From the NCBI GenBank assembly GCA_004352715.1, contig SCFE01000033.1, positions 24,268-62,693 of the forward strand: a stretch of DNA of 38,426 nt, given 5' to 3'. Origin of the DNA: Hofstenia miamia. Its lineage: Eukaryota > Xenacoelomorpha > Acoela. A program made the position numbers and the translations under genes. A model generated the notes under the pieces. The model was not told the DNA's origin and ran no database searches. It worked only from the letters and a program-made list of their open reading frames with translations. Position 1 is the stretch's first letter. Each line of letters begins with the position of its first letter. Shown here in pieces: positions 11,301 to 25,026 of the stretch.

Positions 11301-14300
11301 GAAGCATAACTTATGGAAGTGACTAATTTTTGTACCTAATAATAATAAAAACTGTTGATCAAGTGGTATCTTATTCTAGAATATTTTATAAAAATTTTGC
11401 GCTCTGCTCAACATAAATACTGGGTGTTTGAAGGAATATAGTAATTAATTACCTTTTTTGCTCTTTCTTTTATTACTATTCAGTTTCCCATTTTATGGCT
11501 AAATGTTGAATTGTTAATTATTTTTGGCATTTACAAAAATATTTTGAAAAAGACTAACCCCTTCAAAAAAATTTTTAATGATTTTTATTATGGTGATCTA
11601 TATTGTTTTAGATCTGTCCCAAGTTCCTAATTCATAAACTCTTTTTTCTTTCAGAAATTCTTTAAACCTTAGAGAGCCCGGGGCTAATAGTGTTAAATTT
11701 TTAATTTTTTCAAAAGATCATTGTAAAAACCTATAGAGTTGTATCAGAACATTCTGATCTCTAAACTTAGTGATGCACTACCAAACAATCTAAGGTTTAC
11801 TGACATCGAAAGCAAATGCAACTGAGTTTACTATACGTTGCTAACATAAAAATGTTCAAGTTCTAACAATTCCAGACAAACTTATACAATTTTGAATGTG
11901 CCATTACCGACTTATATTTAGCTGCCGTTGCTCGAAATATATCCATTTCTTCTCATTTCATTCAAATGTCAAATGTGTCGTCAATGGGTCAACTGCACAC
12001 TACCACTTCCACAATGGGAAACCTCTTCCTACACAAAATCGTGTGATCAGTCACTTGATACCGAGTACATTGAAGATGCAATCTCTAAAAACGTAAATTA
12101 TTTTAAGAACCGAATTCAAATTTATTTTACTGTAGTGTTCGGTACCAATGGGTGATGTTCAATTTGGTTTTTTGAAGACTATTTACAAAATTATCTCTGA
12201 ATCAAGTATTTTTGAATTTGAAGATCATGGCATATGGACTCAGATTCTTTCAAATGTTGCAAAGGACTATTTCATAATATTTATCTCCAATGCAACTAAG
12301 TTTACTATACGTTGTTAACATAAAAATTTTAAATTCTAACAATTCCAGACAAACTTATACAATTTTGAATGTGCCATTACCGACTTATATTTAGCTGCCG
12401 TTGCTCGAAATATATCCATTTCTTCTCATTTCATTCAAATGTCAAATGTGTCGTCAATGGGTCAACTGCACACTACCACTTCCACAATGGGAAACCTCTT
12501 CCTACACAAAATCGTGTGATCAGTCACTTGATACCGAGTACATTGAAGATGCAATCTCTAAAAACGTAAATTATTTTAAAAACCGATTTTAAATTTATTT
12601 TACTGTAGTGTTCGGTACCAATGGGTGATGTTCAATTTGGTTTTTTGAAGACTATTTATAAAATTATCTCTAAATCAAGTATTTTTGAATTTGAAGATCA
12701 TGGCATATGGACTCAGATTCTTTCAAATGTTGCAAAGGACTATTTCATAATGTTTATCTCAAGTGACGAAACAAGGCAAAAACAAGGATTCGGTATTTCT
12801 TTTCAAATATTTCCTCAACGATAGACTAAGTCATTAAATTTTTATATGGATAGTTAAGGCTACGGTTAAACCCTGTGATTGGCACCAACAGTAAATACAA
12901 AATCACTCACATCGTTAATTTTCTCGGATGGTCAGCCGTGTGATTCTACCAAAATGTGGCAGATCACGCGTGACCAATCACATAATCTAACCGTAGCCTA
13001 ACATTCAATAGTTAAATTGGCTAATCCGAAAAGTTTTGTGTAAATCGTAAATAAGCTTGAATGCAAGTTTTTCAATTGCTTCCTAATATTTTATTTAACT
13101 TTGATTTATATAACATTGCATTATTTCCTATAATTGGTTTATGCATGTCACTATTTAAATATTCTAGGTTTAATTTTTTAATTACTTTATAGTTACGTGT
13201 AGAATATTATTAGAAATTTATTTTTGTTTTGTTGTTGCACATAATTGTTACATGGCAATGTACAATTGTGCATTTTATGTTCAAAATTTATAGTTGATTA
13301 ACTGAAAAATAAGCGCAAACTCTTAGCGTTGAAACTTTGAAACATAAATACATTCGGTGTGTAATAACTGATATTAAATATTTTGATACAAATGAAGCTC
13401 ATGTTGTGCAGTTCTTATATTGATACATAGTTTTTATCAAGTAACCAAATACACAAAAGACATAACTACCAAATATTATAACCACAACTTTTTGCAAATT
13501 TACACAAGATTTAAATATTTTATTAAAATTTTTCATGTGGAAACATTCTAAATTTAAAGTTCATTTGACTAATTATTTTTGCTATTACACAATACAATAT
13601 AGTTGTTATGATTATAATTAAATGCGTTAGTGGTGTGCTGTTAGAGATCGTAATGACGGCTATAACCGTAGTCATTGACATTTTTCAAGGTTGCAATTTT
13701 TAATTATTAATTGTTGATACAAAAAAATTCGTGATGCAAAAAAAATAAATTATATAGGAAATCATTTTTTCAATTTTTACTATCTTCATAATGCGATTAA
13801 TGCGATTTTTTAAGAAAGTCTTTTTGTTGAATTTTAAAAATCAACCGGTTTTTCGTTATAAATGTGTTTTCTTGGATGCATAGGATTAACTAAATTTCAA
13901 TTTAATTTTTATTTCAGTAAATCATATTTGTGTATGAAACTTTTAAATTCAACAATGCTATTGACTTTTTTATATTAATCATTCAAGTAAAATTGCCACT
14001 ATGGATTTTAAAATATAAGTATAGTAATTTTATGCATTTAAAATTGTAAGCCTCCAACTTTGTATTATGAGAAGTTACAGGTAGAACCATGTTCGAATCC
14101 GAACACTATTTTTACATGATTTTATAAAATGTAAATATTTATATGATTTGTTAATAAATGTTGTTCTTGCACATGTGGTACTAAGTCAATATTTTTCTGA
14201 TTACATTTTAAGGCCACAATAATTAAAAATTAGAAGATTTAAACAAAATACTTTTACATAGTTCTTTTCTAAATCGACTTTGTAGTTTTACAATTTCTGT

Positions 14301-17300
14301 GAAGAAAGTTATAGTATGAAAAACAAGTGTAAAATAAGAACAAGCTTGAGGTGCTTTTTTAACAAATTGCTTATTTGTGATCTTTAATACATGGTAATGA
14401 TCTTTGTAAGACTACTGCCAAATTATTATTCAAGATATTTTGCAGTCCCTACAATAATATTCAAGTTAAATTAACTCAATTCTCAAAACAAAAGAATCAA
14501 GTAAACTATATATTTTTTATTTTCAATAATAAGTAATGTACAGAAATAATAAAAAATTGCAAACTAGCCTTTCATTTGTTTCTGATTATGATAATGATAA
14601 TTATTTTTTTGAAAACGAATGGGTTTTAAATTTAAATTTCAAAGAGTTGCATTCTGGAAATTTGTTTTGTCATTTTAGATTAAGTAAAGGAAAGGCTCCA
14701 GATAAGGGATGGAAGGGTAGGGTTTTTTTTTGAATCTAAGCACGATATAACTTTAAGAAATATTAAATAAGGGCAATGAAAATTTTAAGCAATTACAAAA
14801 TATGAATTTTAACGGGAAATATAAGCACTGTATCACATTTGGGGAAAATGTAAGACTAACTAAGTGAAAAGTTGAAAAACATTGGAAAACAGGCAGCTTA
14901 TTTTACAAGTAAAAAATATAAAGTTAGTGATTGCTTAAAAATTGAAACAGAAACTTAGACAATTGTGCGACAGGCCCTAATCCAAAGCATCATCAAGACT
15001 TAATTCTCACGATATTGTCACTTAATAGCCACGCGCATATGCTAGAGATGTCATTGTTAAGTTCACTGTAAATAATCAGAAACTTTTGCAATTTTTTTCG
15101 AGAATAAAGTCGCTACATTTATAGGGACAGCGAATTGTGTAACTGCATATAGTTTATTATAAAAATCTGTATTGAAGAAATTACAAAATCAATTTTATTT
15201 TTTTTCCACTACAATAAAATGTATTATTATTATTATTATTGAATTATTATATTAATACATATGCTTTCTATTAAAGTAATTTTTAGAGCCAATCTTGCAA
15301 GCATTTAATTTTGCACTACAGCGTCTACATTGTAAAGACAGCTTCATTTTAAAATCTTGGCGTGCTTTATCTGAGAAAGAACCACCTTCACAGTATGAAA
15401 GCTTGTTGTAAGCACAAAATTCCAAAATTTCTGTTTAGAGATCAGATGCCTTTAGTATTGTTGGATCCATTGACATTGTTCTTCAACTTTCTTCTCAATA
15501 TTTCAATTCCATTCAACATTGGTATGTGTGTAGTTGACTTATGAGATTTGTTGTGTTCTATCCTTTCTTTTTCAAACATTTCTTATGTTGGAATGTTTCT
15601 CTGACATAATGTATTTACAACATCTTATTCATTTGTATTTACGTAATTTGTTGACATTATAGGGTAATATAGTGTCTTTTCAATCACATTTTCAATAAAA
15701 TCATTATACATATATTAAAAATATAAATCCATTTATCATCAGATCTTAATCAAATTTGAACAATAAAATAGTGAGTTTAAGCTATTGCAGGAAGCAATTT
15801 CCTTTTTCTATATTAGTACGGCATCATAATCTCCTTTACTATCAGATTGGGAAGATTTCCTTATATCCTCACAAATTTCTATGTCAAATTGAATATCATT
15901 TGCATATTTTTAAAAATATTATATAGTGATTTAATAATAAGAAGGCAATAACTAAAAAGTGGTTCAAAAAACGTCTATTTTTTGTAATTTAATAGAAACT
16001 TTTGATGCTGCTTTTATTCCATCACGTATTTGAGAATTTAAAAGAAACTGTTTTAGGTGCATTCAGTTGCATTACGCGAATAGTTTTCTCACTTGCCCAG
16101 ATTAAGGCAATGATATTACTCTGTAACCAGATGACCTTAGAAGAGAAGAACGCCTGGGCCGAAACAGTTTCAAAAAATTCTTCTAATGAACATATAAGCA
16201 TTGAAAAGTTCGTCACTGTTATCAAGGCAGTTCAAGATATTGGTCTTTCCGATTTCACAAATACTGAATCAGATGTAAGCTTGAATATTTAGCTTACGCT
16301 CAAAATTACATAATTATGTCTTCAAGCAATAGAATAAAATGTACAGAGAAAATTGTTTGGATAGCAATTTGTAGCTGAGTATTTTCACCATATTTATAAA
16401 AAAATATCCAAATTGGGTTCTGAGAGTAGTGGCGTATAAAACTTATAATATTTAGAATGCATTTTGGTGACACATGCTTAGGAAGCAGATACAATTGATT
16501 GCAACTGAAAATTTCTAAATTATGATTCTAATTACTTTAAATTTGTTAATGATATTCTCAAATTCAATTTCATCACAAAAAATACAGTAAAAATACTGAC
16601 AACTTTTTTTGGACTTTATTTCATATTTATATTTCGTTTTGTAATGCTAAATGCACGTATTCACTTTCATCAATTTGGAGGAATTTATCCTTACAATCTT
16701 CTTTTAATTGCAATATTGGAATAACAGTGATAAACCTTGTATTACTTATTTCCTGCAGCCTAAAAAGCTGTTGCTTTCTTAATTGTGTTCCTATTTTTAT
16801 ATTCTATTTGAAACTAATGGAATATTCATTTTTTATGTTATAATGTGTATGACACTATCTTTATTTTTTGCAGCATTTGCTATTTTTATCTAATTTATTA
16901 GTTTAAATTTTTTTTCAGGCATGTCATTCCCATTGGACTAAAAAAACTATTGAAGATTTTATTCTGAAAGAGTGTTCACATCTCGTTCGTGAGTTAGTGC
17001 TGATTAAAGACACGATTTTCCAACTTTCATCATCTTCAAGGGCGTCAGTGTCTTTAAAAGAGCAAGCAGAACCCTTGACTATTGAACAAATAGAAGATGG
17101 TTTGCTACGTTTGGGTTTATATGAAGAAGCTTCTGTTACAAAAAGCGAAATTGCGTTTTCATTTGATTTAATACGGTCTCTTATTTTTCAAGTAAAAAAG
17201 CCATTTCAAAAGTCTAAGTCTAATCTCGAGGTAATCGTTTATGATATTTTAAGAGATTGAAGTTGTAACCGCCCAATTAGCTAGTACTTTCTCGGTTTTG

Positions 17301-19809
17301 CAACGATTTTGGTCGGTAAATCAAATTTGCATTGTACATTTACTCTATGTATATATAGATATATAAGACAATTTTCTTAACCGTAGCTGACCGTAAGAAA
17401 TCAGTTTTGACCTTTTCCAGCTGTTGGGTGCAAGTCTTTGGCAGTACCTGACCATTGGCCGTAATAATTTAACCTTAAACGGCCGTTAGCCATTATTGTT
17501 TTTGCCATAACCTGCACTCTTTAGTACAACTAAGTGAAATACTCAATTTTCAGTGGAACGATTAAAACATGCCCATAGTTCGAAGAAGAAAAGAAAATTG
17601 TCAAAGCGACTAAATTTTAAAAACAAAAATATAAATAAAAATCATGAAAATAAATAGTTAATCACAATGTTCAGAAATGAATCTTAGCTGGGATTTTAGC
17701 AGTTAATCAAAATCTTTAGCTGTACTGGGTGTCGGACACGACCACAGAACACTAATATATATATATATATATATATATANGTAGCAGTATTTGCTATCCG
17801 AGTTTTCACCGAGCAGCCTCTAATATTTGGAATGATTTAGATAATGAGACTAGTGTAGAAAAAAATTACAAAAAATTTACAAAAAAATTAAAATGCGCAC
17901 TTTTACATCGACAAAATGCAATCGGAGACACAAACATGCTAAACACATTTACTGATTTTTTACACTGAGCTCACCACATATATAGACAGACACACAAATT
18001 TATTATTATTATATATTTCATATTTAGTTTGTAGATTAATTGTAAATTTTTAGCAAATATATTGCTTTGACTTTTATTATTATTTATTATATATATATAT
18101 ATATATATATAGACATGCAATCAAAATGGAGTTAAAAAGCACTACGGAATTGTCATTAAGATAAACCAGCTGCTTATTACAGTAAATTTTTATATTTTGT
18201 CATTATTATTGTCAAAAAGAAAAACCAAAAAAATGTTGATTATCCTAATTAAGTTTGATTTACTGTTTGTGAAGTACTTCGAATCTGAAAAAACCCACTT
18301 GATAGAAAATAGTCTCCTCTTTCATTTTCGTAACATATTTTAAGACTTAGTTCCGCTTAATATTTTTTAAGAAAAGTACTAGGGGAGACTGGGGACAATT
18401 GTAACAGGGGTCAATTGTAACAAACCCAATATGTGAAATGCAATAACGTTGTACACCCTTCCGTCCGCCATTTTATATGGGACTTACTCAAAACTTGTTG
18501 ACGTGTGAAACTTGGATTAATAATCATAGAAGATAAAGAGTTTTACAGAATTATCAAATTTGACCTAATGTGAGTAAATTTTAACATTTCTCAATATTTT
18601 AGATTTTTGTTAGTTTCTCATGGGGCTATCAAACTTGCACATGGTAAAATGTAGTGACCTTTTTTTTGAAAAATAGGTACCATCACTAGTTGATACAGAT
18701 AATAATGCATTTGCGGACAGATGTAACAGATGTTCAAAATGGCAATTCAAAATGAGAAAGAGGAAGTTGAAAAGAAAAAGCATTCCAAAACAAAGAAAAG
18801 GATGATGGACAAGCAATCAACAAGTTAGAAATCTGTTCCAACAAGAAAAGCAGAAGAGGTTTATGATTCTGATGATAATGTGGAGAACATTATAGGGAGA
18901 GTTGTGTTCAATGTGTGGTCTGTGCTCTGTGGTGTCAGGAAGATTGTACATGTGGTGAAATTATATACAAATGTGAAACATGCAAGTAGAGAAGGTTGCA
19001 AATATGACTTTACTCTGGGCGTCAGTAAACTGTTATGGTTGTTATTTTCTTTAAACTTATATTAATGATACAATGTAACCTATTATATCCCCTGTTTTAT
19101 CTTATCAATAACAATTGTTTATTAACAAACTACATGTACATCTATTTTAATTACACATTTTGTAATTGATGATAATTAACAATTATATTATACATATGCA
19201 CCTAATTTGCTTTTTTATGTGCACACCATTTGCTAAATTAGTTATCATGATTTTGACTAATTATAATATTATAATGCCTGGTATCACTTTTTATCAAGCA
19301 TTTTGCTGGTTTTTTTACTGAAAAACTTAATCAATGATATGATATGTTTTCATTGTAGTTAGTATTGACCTCTTATGCTGTTACATTTGTCTCTAGATAG
19401 TGGGGTCAAATGTAACAAATTAATCTTGCAAAAATGTGATGATATTTTATATTGCTTTGGTAAACCTACCATGCATCACTATATAATGTAGCTTATCTAC
19501 ATACTTCTACTTTAGTAAGAGAAAACCTTTCAACTATAGAAACTCAAATGAAATATATTAGCTAATTGAATTTTTGTTACAATTGTCCCCAGTCTCCCCT
19601 AATGTTTTTTTGAAATAAAACATACAATATAACCTCGATTGCACCCCAGCAAGTTGTTATTAGACTATCATTAAAAACTGTTGAGATGCTCATGTTTTTA
19701 AAATTGTATATTTATTGAAGATTTACTCATAAATATTTTATTTTTACAATGTTTCAGGGTTTGGCAGAGTTGGGCCAAATTTAATCCCAATGGGTAATCA
19801 AAGAAGACC

Positions 19810-19846
<37 letters not shown>

Positions 19847-22800
19847 AAATAGAAATATACAATGCATAGCGGTATATGATATATAAATATTCAGAATGAG
19901 GACTTAATTTTTCTATTATTCTATTTTAGTATTTGTTGTACCAAAATGAACATTTTGGTGTTCCCAAACTACTTACACTTCCAGATGAATTTAGTAAACT
20001 TTTTCACATGTACCATTCAGTGAATTGCAACGTGTGTGGCAAACCTCCTCAGAATCCAATGGTTTGCTTATTGTGTGGCAGGTTGCTCTGTTTTAATGGA
20101 AGATGTTGTCAGAATCGTGAAACTAAGGTTTTTGAATGCTGTCAGGTAGGCAATACTTTCACTGCTTCTATTCTCATTTTATCCCTTTTAACATTTTGTG
20201 TCATTTTTACTTTTATTTTTGAAAACGCAAAATAATTGATTTCTTGTTTTGAAAGACAAGAATATTATGTGCATTTGAAAGATTAAAATTTGAGTCATTT
20301 TAGTAACTTTTGTTGTGTATGATTATGCAAATCTTACTTTTAGTTTTAATTAAAATAAGCATTAAAAATTCTATTTAATATATATTTAAATCAAATAGTC
20401 TTATAGAAAGTAATAAAAATAATAATAATAACGAGAATCAAAAAGTTATTTATTGCCAAAAAGTTACAGAAAAAATAAAATGTAAACAAATCTAAAGCTA
20501 CAAAACTAATAAACACAATATATAATAATAAATGTTAGTGTGAATATTTGTGCAGGTGTTCAATATTGGATGTATGTTTCGAATGCATGAAGTGTGTTGC
20601 AGTCTCCTAGTATATATTGTTTTATCAGAAGTGATTTTTTTAGTTTTTTTTCAACTTTTTGTAATTTTATTCTATTCTTATTTCATAGTCTAAATTATTC
20701 CACAATTTTATTGATACGTGATGAAAATTGTTTGAATTTTTATCAAAACCCCAGAAGTTTCATTTAATTTAGGAAAAGTAAAGATGTTTAACAGGATTTG
20801 AATTTTACTAAAATGGATAGAATATGCAGATGAATTTGGTAGAACAGAGATAATATTTTATATTTATTACCACGTACTGATGCTTCGTCAAGATTTTGTG
20901 CCAAGCTTTGATAGAAGTATACGATACTTAGAACATAGGTCAGTTAAGAGAAACGAACAATATTAAAAATTAGACAAGCACAATGTATGTATCAGTTGCT
21001 TATGATAATTGCTTGGTATTGCATTGAGTAATTGATAAAGATATCTTATGCCTGCAATCATTTTTGAATATTATTTAATAGACATTTTTAAAATTTTAAT
21101 TCATTATCTATCTCCACTACTAAATAGCTGACTGATTCATTTTGTTTTATTGGCTCATTATTTATCAATAGCTCTGTATCATTTATAAGATTTCTTTGTG
21201 ACCCCAGTGAGAAAATTATAAATTGTTTTTTTTCAATATTTAATTTTAGTTGATTATTTGTAAAATAATTATTTAATTTTTCTACATCTGCTTGGAGGGT
21301 TTTGTAGCACAAAAGCACACCTGCAAGAATGTATGATATAGACAAAATCCATAAAAATTTAGAAAAACCACTATATAGACCTATTGTTAACATAACAAAC
21401 AACCAATCATATCATCTGCATAAGTTCTTAGATAAATTATTGAAGCTTTTCCTACCAAACAAGTATATAATAAAAAATACAACTGATTTTATAAAAGAGT
21501 TTAATTATTTAATTAAACTTAATTATTTAGTAAGCTATGTCATCACGAAAATTCCAATTGACAAAATAATATATCATATTATGAACATCATTCCAGAAGA
21601 TCAAATAAATATTTCAAATCATACACTAAAGAAGCTACTACAACTAGCTTGTAAATCTATACATTTTTCATTTAATGGAGATGTATATAAACAAGTAGAT
21701 GAAATGCAATTAGGGTCACCACTTAGCCCAACTTTAGTCAACTTTGCACTGGATTTCATTAAGAGAAAATTTGAAAATTTTAAAGAATCTAATATACTGT
21801 AGATATGTTGCTCAAAAGCAGCAGCTATAAATTTCCTGAAATATTTGAATGAGTTTATGACTGAAATTTAATTCACAATTGAACATGGAAAGAACAATAT
21901 GCTAAAGTTTCTTGATTTTACTGTAACTAAACCCATGAATGACATTTCGACCAAGTGGTATCAAAAACTGACTTGCACAGGCTTACACATACCATTCTGT
22001 TCGAATTGCGATGAGCATCATAAAATTAACACAATTTCGTGCCTAGTCAATCGAATATTTGAATCTTGCTCAAATTACAAAAGCTTAGAAGAAAGTTTGG
22101 ATAAAATCACAAAAGATCTCAAAAATAATGGATATCCACAAAAACTAATTCGTAAGATTATTGATTAGAAATTTTCATGCAATACACAAGATTCAAATTC
22201 TACACATAACCAAGACAAAACAAAAGTATGCTGGAAGTTAACATTTATAAAATAACGAGAAGAACAACTAAAGAAAACTATAATATCATACAAGAGAGAA
22301 TACCAACTTCAAAAATTTTTCCAATATTTTACGCAAAAAAGATCATGGAAATGTTCCCTAATAAAGATCATATACCCATTTCATTGTCTTCTGGTATCGC
22401 TTATTCATACGACTCGATGAATGTTCAAGTTCATACATTGGCGAGACCAGAAGGCATTTAGTAACTCGGACAAAAGAACATATACGAGGGCATCTACAAT
22501 CCCCAAATATATATGCAGGGATGTGAACTCAAGCTGAAAAATTTTAAAATACTAATAAGACATCGTGAAACTAAAATCGCAGAAGCAATATGAATAAAAT
22601 CAACTAAGAAAACATTATTAAATAAACAAAACATCAAAAAATCTAAATATATTTTTGAAGATCTGAATTACTAAAAGAAAAAGTTTAGGAATATTTCTCT
22701 AAATGCTTCAAAATGACAGCAATTTTTGTCAAAATATGTTGCAAAAAAACGTTATTAAAAAATGTCCAAAGTCTTAAGATTATAACCAGTACATATATAT

Positions 22801-24252
22801 ATATATATNNNNNNNNNNNNNNNNNNNNNNNNNNNNNNNNNNNNNNNNNNNNNNNNNNTATAAAACATCATCAGTACAAATATGCGGTTAAAAACTAAAT
22901 ATATGTACAATAGACTACACTTTATATATTTTAATATTGCATGCTCTTAAAATAAGTTCAATGATATCATGCTTAGTTGTTTATTCAATAATTGATCTTT
23001 GTTTCATTGTTTAATGATTAATGCTTCTCCTATTTCGTGATGTTCTAATCTTAGTCAGATTTAAAAATTTTTATGCACAAACATCAACTCAGAGAAGACA
23101 TAATAGTGGTAGACAAAGAGCAAAGATTAGGAACAGTGATAGACTTAGCAGTACCAAAGGACAGAAATGTAGAAAGCAAGGAGAAAGAGAAGATAGACAA
23201 GTACAGGGAGTTGGCAGAGGAAATAAAAAAGGCTGTGGAAGTTAAAGAAGGTCGAAGTAGTCCCAGTAGTAGTAGGAGCACTAGGAGCAGTGAGTAAGAA
23301 GCATAAGAGATACTTGGAGGAGTTGGGAGTACCAAAGTGGGGAGGAGTAGTAGCACAGAAGGCAGCATTGTTAGGAACAGCTAGAGTCCTGAGGAAAGCT
23401 CTCAGACTCCCTGGGAACTGTCGAGTTTCCCGAGCTGAGAGGGATACCAGCATGAAGCTGTGAGANAATAATAATAATAATAATAATAATAATTTGAAGA
23501 GATTTGATTTTTAGCATGCCATTATTTGTGGAGCTGTGTAATCCCAATTTTGTCGATACGATCAACAGAAGTTATTCTCCTAAAAGGAAACAACTACAGA
23601 GTTTGGGGACATCTTCATCTTGATGATTTTGGTGAAGAAGATAGAAACTTAAGGTAAAAGCTTTCTTATCTATATTCTTAAGCAGTAACTACAAAACTGC
23701 ATATTTTCCAATAATATTACAAAAATACGAATTTAGAAATTTGGAATTTGATTGGTATTTGCAATTCACTTAAGAGAAATCAATGTTTAAATTAGCATAT
23801 AATTCAAATGCTTCAGTCACTTTCTTCATCTACAACAAATGGGTGCTTGTCCAAAATAGCTGTAATAATTACTAAAAAAGCTTTATGTCAATGTAAGAGT
23901 AACACTATTTACACATAATTAAATTTTCAATCGTGGCTTTTTAATCCCAACTTACAAGTTTTCATGTATTTTATAGACCTACCCAAGTCAAAAAGGAACT
24001 TTCATAACGCTAATCCTTAAGTCCTACTATACATCAGCAATTAAACATTTGGCCAACTCATTTGATCAAGGAAGCTACACTATGCTTGGAGTTGAAGGAA
24101 TAATGAAAATCGGATTTTTTGCTTGCAAATTTTTCTTAATCAATATTTCATAGGAAGATTTCCCTAGAATATTGATGAGATCTAATTGGTCAACATTGTA
24201 ATATGCATTTATGGTTTTTACAATTCGAAAACATTAATTAGCATGGTAATTG

Positions 24253-24288
<36 letters not shown>

Positions 24289-24994
24289 NNNNNNNNNNNN
24301 NNNNNNNNNNNNNNNNNNNNNNNNNNNNNNNNNNNNNNNNNNNNNNNNNNNNNNNNNNNNNNNNNNNNNNNNNNNNNNNNNNNNNNNNNNNNNNNNNNNN
24401 NNNNNNNNNNNNNNNNNNNNNNNNNNNNNNNNNNNNNNNNNNNNNNNNNNNNNNNNNNNNNNNNNNNNNNNNNNNNNNNNNNNNNNNNNNNNNNNNNNNN
24501 NNNNNNNNNNNNNNNNNNNNNNNNNNNNNNNNNNNNNNNNNNNNNNNNNNNNNNNNNNNNNNNNNNNNNNNNNNNNNNNNNNNNNNNNNNNNNNNNNNNN
24601 NNNNNNNNNNNNNNNNNNNNNNNNNNNNNNNNNNNNNNNNNNNNNNNNNNNNNNNNNNNNNNNNNNNNNNNNNNNNNNNNNNNNNNNNNNNNNNNNNNNN
24701 NNNNNNNNNNNNNNNNNNNNNNNNNNNNNNNNNNNNNNNNNNNNNNNNNNNNNNNNNNNNNNNNNNNNNNNNNNNNNNNNNNNNNNNNNNNNNNNNNNNN
24801 NNNNNNNNNNNNNNNNNNNNNNNNNNNNNNNNNNNNNNNNNNNNNNNNNNNNNNNNNNNNNNNNNNNNNNNNNNNNNNNNNNNNNNNNNNNNNNNNNNNN
24901 NNNNNNNNNNNNNNNNNNNNNNNNNNNNNNNNNNNNNNNNNNNNNNNNNNNNNNNNNNNNNNNNNNNNNNNNNNNNNNNNNNNNNNNNNNNNNN

Positions 24995-25026
<32 letters not shown>

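Larger units (their letters stand above)
11815..12287 (+). repeat. Tandem duplication, unit 1 (UBR3 RING end and part of next exon)
   Basis: This unit of about 472 bp is followed directly by a near-identical copy at 12289-12760, with a steady offset of 473 bases. It holds intron 3' sequence, exon 11922-12092, the 43-nt intron and the first part of the next exon (from 12136). A few substitutions separate the copies, including in the short intron and one GAA/AAA (Glu/Lys) difference in the exon. The breakpoint falls inside the second exon, so this copy lacks that exon's last ~32 bases and its donor. Confidence 0.95.
12289..12760 (+). repeat. Tandem duplication, unit 2
   Basis: Second copy of the unit at 11815-12287. 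Beyond 12760 the exon continues to its proper donor at 12793, so this copy keeps the complete exon pair and is the more likely functional one. Confidence 0.95.

Noticed and set aside
14070-14110. Possible tRNA T-arm (ttcgaatcc).
   Set aside because: It is part of a perfect small hairpin (tgttcg/cgaaca) and no acceptor stem, anticodon arm or A-box fits around it.
15996-16056. A second 31-nt intron (16026-16056) with a 30-nt microexon at 15996-16025.
   Set aside because: Phases would allow it, but joining 15521 directly to 16057 also keeps frame and gives exactly the vertebrate UBR3 spacing, so the microexon would add ten unmatched residues.
21319-21402. N-terminal part of the minus-strand frame 21088-21402.
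   Set aside because: This part is antisense to the Penelope element; only the portion below about 21318 is LINE protein.
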